DNA of 24,124 nt, from the NCBI GenBank assembly GCA_019649035.1, contig BMAT01000152.1, positions 43,201-67,324 of the forward strand, written 5' to 3'. Positions within the stretch are counted from its first letter, which is position 1. The number at the start of each line of letters is the position of its first letter. The notes under the pieces are model-generated. The model searched no databases, was not told the origin of the DNA, and saw nothing but the letters and a program-made list of their open reading frames with translations. This document shows, piece after piece, positions 17,311 through 24,124 of the stretch. Made by a program: the position numbers and the translations under genes. Origin of the DNA: Elysia marginata. Lineage: Eukaryota > Mollusca > Gastropoda > Plakobranchidae.

Positions 17311-17470
17311 TAGATGACCTCCAGAGCAGATGTTAAATGACTCAAACTTACCTCCCCTATAAATGACTCAAGCTTACCTGCCCTATAAATGACTCAAGCT
17401 TACCTACCCAATACTCAAAATGACCTTAGAACAGAGGTTTAAAAGGACAATTACCTCCACAGCAGAGGGG
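17311..17470 (+). repeat. 26-bp tandem repeat and 80-bp module, copy 1
   Basis: TGACTCAAGCTTACC plus a CCCTATAAA end is repeated three times at about 17338-17415. It runs into an 80-base module (17390-17468) with AATGACCTTAGAA, GGACAATTACCTCC and AGCAGAGG. A related TGACCTCCAGAGCAGA lies at 17315-17330. The module recurs at 18608-18686 beyond an AT-rich segment. Confidence 0.8.
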
Positions 17471-17474
17471 GTCC

Positions 17475-18596
17475 GTGCGGCACACCGCTGAATAGGGGTA
17501 TAGGGGTTACATATTGTCGATTTTCAGATTTGTTGAAATTATGAAAGTATATCCTGTTCTCTAAATAATGGCACCGGATTTTTCTTCCTGAAACACCAAG
17601 AAGTATTTTTTTTTATAATTTTGAAAAAAAAAACTCATGATTCTTTTATTCCCTTATTTTTTAATTTCTTTTGCTTTTTCTCAAAATTTCTTTTTTCGTA
17701 TACATCTTCGTATATCTAAAAAAGTTTTAGAGCAATTCACTTCAGACTTTGCATATGACTTGCCAATGCACCGTTCTCGATTTTGCCAGAAGCTTTTTTC
17801 AATATTTTTGTTTGCTTTTGTTTTGGATAAGATCAGGTATTTCTTTATTAAACCCCCAGAGGAAATTCGATATACATAGAATAAAATTCTATAAATAAAC
17901 ACACTCAATTTACATACTATGTAAAGTGTATAATAATATAGTATAAATGTAAATATTTAAAGATGGGATGTAAATATATTTGTATATGTTTTTTAAGACA
18001 TGCGGTTTTAATATGATTAATAATATGGTCGTATAGGGACTTAGGGTTTAAATATGGTCGAATTAAATTATACATTTGACACAAGAAATGGTGTTGCTTT
18101 ATTTATAAATCTTGGTAAATACAAGCTAAAAATTCAAGAAAAAGTTTTAATATTAAAAGTGTCAGAATCAATTCGATAATACAAATATAATAATGTGATT
18201 GATAATTATGGTAAAAGACTGGGGGCCTCCAATTTTTACAAATGTTTGTCTTGAAAAAAGTACTTTATTGAAATTTCATCTTTTATGAAAATGAAAAAAA
18301 AATGTAAAATATATAATGTAGCTAATAAAAAATACTTCTGACAAAATTTCTGAATTGACTGTGATAAAAGATTGCTTTTTACAGAATTTAAATCCTTTGT
18401 TTAGATTTTGACTCATAAATGCATAAACTTTACTATTTTATTCAATATGGTGGCTACAACAATCGGTTTCCATGGCAACCAAGCATTGGAAAGGAAAAAA
18501 TAAACGTTTGATTTTTGTTCTCCAAACATTGTTTTGAAACATAAAAATTACATCTTATTACGAAAAAGAAAAAAAATATGCCTCTGGCTGCCGCAC
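17475..18596. mobile_element. AT-rich segment with short inverted ends, possible insertion
   Basis: GTGCGGCA (17475-17482) and its exact complement TGCCGCAC (18589-18596) bound about 1.1 kb that is visibly far richer in A and T than its flanks. Copies of an 80-base module lie immediately outside both ends. Open frames inside are short and dominated by Phe/Lys/Ile, as expected from the composition. I recognise no transposase. This could be a non-autonomous DNA element inserted into a repeat, or older AT-rich intron sequence caught between duplicated modules. No target duplication was established. Confidence 0.4.
18466..18479. promoter_or_regulatory. X-box-like palindrome (RFX motif)
   Basis: GTTTCCATGGCAAC matches the known RFX X-box pattern (GTTNCC, ATGG, NAAC). 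With flanking bases it forms a 16-base palindrome with one mismatched pair. It lies in an otherwise AT-rich segment of the SLC6 intron. It may simply be part of a mobile element, and no function is shown. Confidence 0.4.
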
Positions 18597-18604
18597 TGGC
18601 TCTT

Positions 18605-18745
18605 CAATGACACAGACTTACCTCCCCTGTACTGAAAAATGACCTTAGAAAAAAGATTTAAAGGACAATGACCTCCATAGCAGAGGTCAAGTGACACAAG
18701 CCTGCCCATCCAACGTTTGGAATTGACCTCTAAGGCAGAAGTCAG
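18605..18745 (+). repeat. 80-bp module, copy 2
   Basis: Positions 18608-18686 repeat the order of 17390-17468: CTTACCT, AATGACCTTAGAA, TTTAAAGGACAAT, ACCTCC, AGCAGAGG. A further related piece, TTGACCTCTAAGGCAGAAGTCA, follows at about 18722-18743. By eye the identity is roughly 80%. Confidence 0.75.
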
Positions 18746-20833
18746 TTACTGAGCCTCTTTGTGGTTATGTCATCCTTGCTTGCCTTTAACCCAGTAGTTA
18801 ATTTAAAACCGTCCAGAATTACAACTCCTTTAGTGAGCTTCTGTATTTCTTTGCTCGTGTACTGAACACCATCCTTCATAACCCCAACTGAACATCAGTG
18901 ATGTACTCATACACTAAGTCTATGGGGGGGGGGGAGCTGATACTTTTTTCTCACGGAAAAAATGCCCCTAAAGTGCAGTATGTGAAATCTTATCTACAAA
19001 AAAAATCGGAAAATTTAAATTTTATTGCGAGTTTTTATCGCACGGAGCAATGATGCGGTATTATAGTGTTGGTTTTTCTACTGTCAGTGGGCCTTACAGT
19101 ATTTCCATGTTATTGTTGGTCTGTATTATATAGATAATGTAATTGAACGTTTAAAACAGTGACAGATAAAGTATTTTTTTTAACTTTCGAGAAATTTGTG
19201 CTAAAGATAACTCAGCGCTCAGTTTACCGTTATTGAAAACATAACGGTCATGGCATCACATATTCTATGGTATATATAGAGAGGGCGAACTGATCTATGC
19301 GGTGACATCTGTTGAACAACAAGAAGGACTTCTATGGCCTATAAATCCTTCATGGCTTTTACAACTATTTCCAGATGGCCTTTTGTTTAGCGGTCGATAT
19401 GGCATTTCTTATGCTGTTTTTTATACCTGTGCCCTTTCTGAACTGAATGGTGAACCTGTTCTCGCATCATAGGTAAACAAAACTTCGTATTTGGATGTCA
19501 GACTTAACAGGAGAGGGAAAATTTTTATTTCGTTGCTGCAAAACGTGTTGGTTGTATTGCATGTATGCTATGAGTTTTGGAAATTCCTTTACATTTATGA
19601 CGACCAGAGTCTAACCTTTTCCTTCTAATAAGATATCTTAGAGTTATATAGCAGAGTTGCGTATAATATTTAAGAGAAACTCAGTCGCTCTTCCCAAGTT
19701 TTTTAAGGGAGCAAGTTTGTTAGAATACTGAGAAAGCATTTGCTACTGCATCCTGTCGAGCGGAATGGTGGTCTTATTCAACCTCCAGTCCTGTTCCTCA
19801 CCTATCGGTTGTTAGCAGTGCGTATTATTGCAAACGTGAGTTGTGAATGTTGGCGGCCATGTTTGATGTGTGCGAACCATTTCCCTGAGAACTACCTGTA
19901 GTTTATAACGCATGGGCCGGCTCGTTTTCTTTAAAAAAAAGTATTTAAAGATCGCATTTTGTAACCCCCGAATTGGGAATTCGACTAGAGCGTAAACTTA
20001 TTGTTCTTGTCTGCAAATCATTGCCTTCGAATAGGAAGTTTTCCAAGAGGAACGATGATTTATGTTCTGATCGCATTCCCAATGATTCCGACCAAGATTT
20101 CCAAAATGTAACTTGAGCCTTGGGGTCTGTGGGGGTAACCATTCATCAAACGCTTCCGCATTCCCGCCATCCCATGTTTGATTTTATGTTAGGAGAGTAC
20201 CAATAGGCCTAGGAAAATGTATAATTTCATTGGTTGGTAGAAATAGTAATGGCGGATTTCATTTGGGGTGCTGATTGGGTTAGATACCATGTAAATTGGG
20301 TCACTTGAATCTCCCTTCCTCTTGGCGCTAGACTGAAGATTTAATGTGCCGACACGTATTCATGTATCTGGATCTAGTCATTTTGCATGTAAAAGAAATA
20401 CTCAAGGTAGTTATATCTTTCACGGCTATAAAGCACACTGTAGGTAATTATTTTAGAGTGACAAATTTTGAGTGCCAACGTTTCAGTTATTCTGTTATAG
20501 ATCTATATGTACCGAATGATGAACGAAAGTCAGTCAAAACCGATTCACACAATCCCACTTCCAGTGCAAGACCAGAGAAGGAATTCTGGCGTACAGAGTA
20601 TCGAGAGAAGTGGGGATTTCATAAAATGCTATGCAAAACTCATCCAGAATGGAGTCCAAGTATGGAAACTTGGTTGGTGCTTTATCTGAATTATCTACAT
20701 CTATTTTAAAGTGACCCCCAAACAGCAACCCAAACAGTATCCAAAAAAAATCCTCTAAAAAGCGCTTTGTTGACCTCAAGTCATGTGACTAGTTCCGGTA
20801 GAAAAAGGTCAGAACCATTGCCTTTGATTCTTC
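18746..20833 (+). other. long intron or downstream stretch without recognised genes
   Basis: About 2.1 kb. It holds an 11-base G run (18924-18934), TAGGCCTA at 20204-20211 and a few short open frames. The longest frames are 121 codons on + at 20344-20709 and 81 codons on - at 20534-20779. They overlap each other and show no domain. I looked for a TM4-type SLC6 exon and saw none, but a short exon could be missed by eye. Confidence 0.5.
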
Positions 20834-22290
20834 GTGGGTAAGTTTATAAGCTATGGCCAACTAGAATCTAGTTGACTTCATAAGCTATGGCTTACTAGAA
20901 TCTGGATGAGTTTATAAGCTCTGACCAAGTAGAACCTTGGTGAATTTATAAGCTCTGACCTATTAGAATCTGGGTGAGTTTATTAACTCTGACCTAGTAG
21001 ATCCTGGGTGAGTTTATTAGCTCTGACCTTGTAGAATCTGGGTGAGTTTATAAGCTCTGACCTAGTAGAATCTGGGTGATTATAAGCTCTGACCTAGTTG
21101 AATCTGGGTGACTTTAAAAGCTCTGACCTAGTAGAATCTGGGTGAGTTTATAAACTCTGACCTAGTAGAATCTGGTTGAGTTTATAAGCTCTGCCCTAGT
21201 AGAATCTGGTTGAGTTTATAAGCTCTGACCTAGTAGAATCTGGATGAGTTTCTAAGCTCTGACCTAGTAGAACCTGGATGAGTTTATAAGCCCTGACCTA
21301 GTAGAATCTGGGTGAGTTTATAAGCTCTGACCTAGTAGGAATCTGGGTGAGTTTATAAGCTCTGACCTAGTAGAATCTGGGTGAGTTTATAAGCTCTGAC
21401 CTAGTGGAATCTGGGTGAGTTTATTAACTCTGACCTAGTAGATCTTGGGTGAGTTTATTAGCTCTGACCTAGTAGAATCTGGGTGATTATAAGCTCTGAC
21501 CTTGTAGAATATGGGTGAGTTTATAAGCTCTGACCTAGTAGAATCTGGGTGATTATAAGCTCTGACCTAGTTGAATCTGGGTGAGTTTATAAGCTCTGAC
21601 CTAGTAGAATCTAGGTGAGTTGATAAGCTCTGACCTAGTAGAATCTGCGTGAGTTTATAAGCTCTGACCTAGTAGATCCTGGGTGATTTTATAAGCTCTG
21701 AGCTAGTAGAATCTGGGTGAGTTTATAAGCTCTGACCTAGTAGAATCTGGGTGAATTTATAAGCTCTGACCTAGTAAAATCTGGGTGAGTTTATAAGCTC
21801 TGACCTATTATAATCTGGGTGAGTTTATAAGGTCTGACCTAGTAGATCCTGGGTGATTTTATAAGCTCTGACCTAGTAGAATCTGGGTGAGTTTATAAGC
21901 TCTGACCTAGTAGAACCTGGATGAGTTTATAAGCCCTTACCTAATAGAATCTGGGTGAGTTTATAAGCCCTGACCTAGTAGAATCTGGGTGAGTTTATAA
22001 GCCCTGACCTAGTAGAATCTGGAGCAGTTTATAAGCCCTGACCTATAAGAATCTGGATAAGTTTATAAGCCCTGACCTAGTAGAATCTGGGTGAGTTTAT
22101 AAGCCCTGACCTAGTAGAACCTGGATGAGTTTATAAGCCCTCACCTAGTAGAATCTGGGTGAGTTTATAAGCCCTGACCTAGAAGAATCTGGGTGAGTTT
22201 ATAAGCTCTGACCTAGTAGAAGCTGGTTGACTTCATAAGCTCTGACCTAGTAGAATCTGGATGGGTTTATAAACTCTGATCTAGTAGAAC
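20834..22290 (+). repeat. 34-bp satellite array, block 1 (~42 copies)
   Basis: The unit is TTTATAAGCTCTGACCTAGT followed by AGAATCTGGGTGAG. Three subtypes are visible: TATGGCC at the start (20847-20890), CTCTGACC through most of the block, and CCCTGACC in clusters at about 21288-21300 and 21930-22190. Some units have the shortened form GGGTGATTATAAGC. Every full unit contains GGGTGAGTTT, which looks like a 5' splice site. The subtypes are grouped, not random, which indicates local amplification. Confidence 0.97.
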
Positions 22291-22580
22291 TTTTCTCTCT
22301 GTTTGACTATCTGCGACTGCTGCTGGTTTAGCAGAAGTCTCGGGGTGAATGCCGGGACACCACAGACTGACCAATTTATTCTTGTCACTTCACGCATAGG
22401 GTATTTTAGGTTATACTCAGAAGCGATAACATTTTGGTTACACATTTTTTTTCTTTTTAGCAGTTTTTAAAGATATTCCTTTCAGAGCTAAGTGGCACTT
22501 CGCGATAAAATTATCCACTAAAATGTTTTTAAAGTGAAGTTTCTTCATGTCAGTAACCTTTGACCCTCCCTCCTCGCCCT
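22291..22580 (+). repeat. ~290-bp tail of the composite satellite, copy 1
   Basis: Non-tandem sequence ending the first array. It begins TTTTCTCTCTGTTTGACT and contains CTGCTGGTTTAGCAG (a 5-bp hairpin), TCTCGGGGTGAATGCCGG, TCAGAAGCGATAACA, AGCTAAGTGGCACTTCGC and CAGTAACCTTTGACC. It is repeated after block 2 at 23046-23328 with the same order of motifs. Confidence 0.93.
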
Positions 22581-23045
22581 TAAGCTATGGCCTACTTTGA
22601 ATCTGGGTGAGTTTATAAGCTATGGCCTACTAGAATCTGGGTGAGTTTATAAGCTATGGCCTACTAGAATCTGGGTGAGTTTATAAGCTCTGGCCTACTA
22701 GAATCTTGGTGAGTTTATAAGCTCTGGCCTACTAGAATCTGGGTGAGTTTATAAGCTATGGCCTTCTTGAATCTGGGTGAGTTTATAAGCTATGGCCTAC
22801 TAGAATCTGGGTGAGTTTATAAGCTCTGACCTGGTAGAATCTGGGTGAGTTTATAAGCTCTGACCTAGTAGAATCTGGGTGAGTTTATAAGCTCTGTCCT
22901 AGTAAAACCTGGGTGAGTTTATAAGCTCTGACCTAGTAGAATCTGGGTGAGTTTATAAGCTCTGGCCTAGAAGAACCTGGGTAAGTTTATAGGCTCTGAC
23001 CTAGTAGAATCTGGGTGAGTTTATAAGCTCTGACCTAGTAGAACC
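22581..23045 (+). repeat. 34-bp satellite array, block 2 (~13-14 copies)
   Basis: Same unit as block 1. It opens with TATGGCC-type units (22581-22810) and then switches to CTCTGACC-type units. This is the same subtype order as the start of block 1. It ends at GTAGAACC and then enters tail copy 2. Confidence 0.97.
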
Positions 23046-23328
23046 TTTCTCTCTGTCTGACTCATCTGCGACTGCCGCTGGTTTAGCAGAAGTCTCGGGG
23101 TGAATGCCGGCACACCACTGACTGACCAATTCATTCTTGTCACTTCACTCATAGGATATTTTAGGTTACACACTCAGAAGCGATAACATATTTTTTAAGC
23201 AGTTTTTAAGATATTTCTTTTAAAGCTACTTTTAAAGCTAAGTGGCACTTCGCAATTAAAGTATCCACTAAAAAGTTTTCGAAGTTTAGTTTCTTTATCT
23301 CAGTAACCTTTGACTCTCCCCGTCCTTA
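23046..23328 (+). repeat. ~285-bp tail of the composite satellite, copy 2
   Basis: Colinear with 22291-22580: CTCTCTGTCTGACT, GCTGGTTTAGCAGAAGTCTC, AAGCGATAACA, AGCTAAGTGGCACTTCGC, CAGTAACCTTTGACT. Differences are point changes and small indels, including a local duplication of TTTTAAAGCTA at about 23217-23240. It is followed by a decayed half unit, tttatagatttgacctaga (23331-23349), as if a third array had begun here. Confidence 0.93.
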
Positions 23329-23349
23329 ATTTTATAGATTTGACCTAGA

Positions 23350-24124
23350 TTATGTCGACTCTGATAGGTATTGTTATCAAATCTTGCAGCCTTCAGCAGA
23401 TCAAAGAAGACTCTAATCTTTTGGGCTTTTATAAACTGTTCCAAGCTAATTTGTGTTGTAGCAATATCTTTCCTGTTTCTTAAGCGTGTGTTTGCCAATG
23501 GTTTTAATTTTAGCACATACGAGAATGAATCGAAACAAGGTGATCTGTATCTACTTGCACACAATCACGTGACTTTTATTATTGGTGAAAATTTGGTATG
23601 AAAAAAGTCCTAACGGCGTGCATCTACGTTACAAAGTTGTTTTTTTTTCTATCGTGCCAAACAATGGATGCGCAATCTGCCACCATATAAAGCAAGAAGC
23701 GATTCAAGTTGGATTGGCCAAGAGGCGGAAGGGGTGGCGGCTTTATAAATTGTCAAATAAGCTAGTGAGATCAAAGTCAGTCTCGTTATCCAAAATTCTT
23801 TTTCCCAACACAATAATTATGTGCGCCACATGGGTATTTATCAATTTCTATAGTTAAGCTCTTAGTGATTTGAGATGACCTTTGAGCAGTTTACAGCAAT
23901 TTGTAAGAAAATAAATCAAGGAAAAACTTTAACACATAAATGAAACATGAGGAAATTATGCAAATTTACAAAGTGTAAATAAAATTCAACATCAAAATAT
24001 AAAAATAGCAAAGGTAAAAATGCCAAACTGCTAAATACGTAAAAAAATGGACAATTTAGCTTAGACAAAACAAATAAAGCATCATATTCTATGAAAATGA
24101 GATGAACTTTCAACTGTCCCTTGA
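23350..24124. other. non-coding, nothing recognised
   Basis: AT-rich sequence to the window end. The open frames at 23371-23601, 23582-23857 and on the minus strand at 23295-23564 and 23916-24113 have no recognisable domain, and they overlap one another. I see no SLC6 exon. Confidence 0.5.

Noticed and set aside
17637..17908. Short + and - strand open frames in the AT-rich segment
   Set aside because: Phe/Lys/Ile-rich reads are expected from AT-rich DNA, and no domain is recognised.
20344..20709. 121-codon open frame as an SLC6 exon or other gene
   Set aside because: It has no transmembrane or SLC6 motif. It overlaps a minus-strand frame of similar quality and has no supporting splice context.
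20834..23045. CRISPR-like array
   Set aside because: The units are directly adjacent with no unique spacers, and the host is clearly eukaryotic. It is a satellite array.

Overview
The window looks like a piece of animal nuclear DNA. Three coding islands have canonical GT-AG junctions and matching phases. They are separated by long introns full of microsatellites, minisatellites and decayed mobile elements. The very high density of CT/GA repeats, together with tRNA-headed SINEs of a kind common in aquatic invertebrates, suggests a mollusc, perhaps a gastropod. The lineage is inferred, not proven.

One gene can be supported: the 5' part of an SLC6 (neurotransmitter:sodium symporter) gene on the + strand. 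Its exons lie at 13016 or 13055 to 13229 (N-terminus and TM1), 14498-14629 (TM2) and 15399-15621 (TM3 and the start of extracellular loop 2). They join in phases 1 and 1 and leave in phase 2. The joined frame is open for 176 codons. It carries the TM1 unwound-region signature with Gly where monoamine transporters have Asp, the TM2 Tyr that binds chloride, the TM3 YYN motif and the loop-2 cysteine pair. The best fit is an amino-acid (glycine-transporter-like) member. No exon for TM4-12 was recognised in the 8.5 kb that follows, so the next intron is probably longer than that.

Layout. 1-11.1 kb is upstream non-coding DNA: CT, ATG, TA and TTA microsatellites, SINE copies of two types, a 21-bp and a 23-bp tandem repeat, and a possible MITE. 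11.1-11.4 kb is a 50-bp tandem repeat. 11.66-12.95 kb is a possible decayed DNA transposon that ends next to the first recognised exon. 13.0-15.6 kb holds the SLC6 exons. Each junction has its own repeat: a 26-bp array after exon 1, a 46-bp array that copies the exon 2 splice donor four times, and a CT tract just upstream of the exon 3 branch point. 15.7-16.15 kb carries antisense remnants of non-LTR retrotransposons. 16.58-16.99 kb is a 66-bp array open in three frames. 17.3-18.75 kb is a repeated 80-bp module split by an AT-rich segment with short inverted ends. 20.83-23.33 kb is a composite satellite made of a 34-bp array plus a ~290-bp tail, duplicated as a block.

The most notable features are two repeats carrying 5' splice-site-like sequence in the sense orientation of the same gene: the iterated exon 2 donor, and roughly 55 copies of a 34-bp unit with a consensus-like donor. 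No prokaryote-type system, CRISPR array, rRNA or second convincing protein gene was found.
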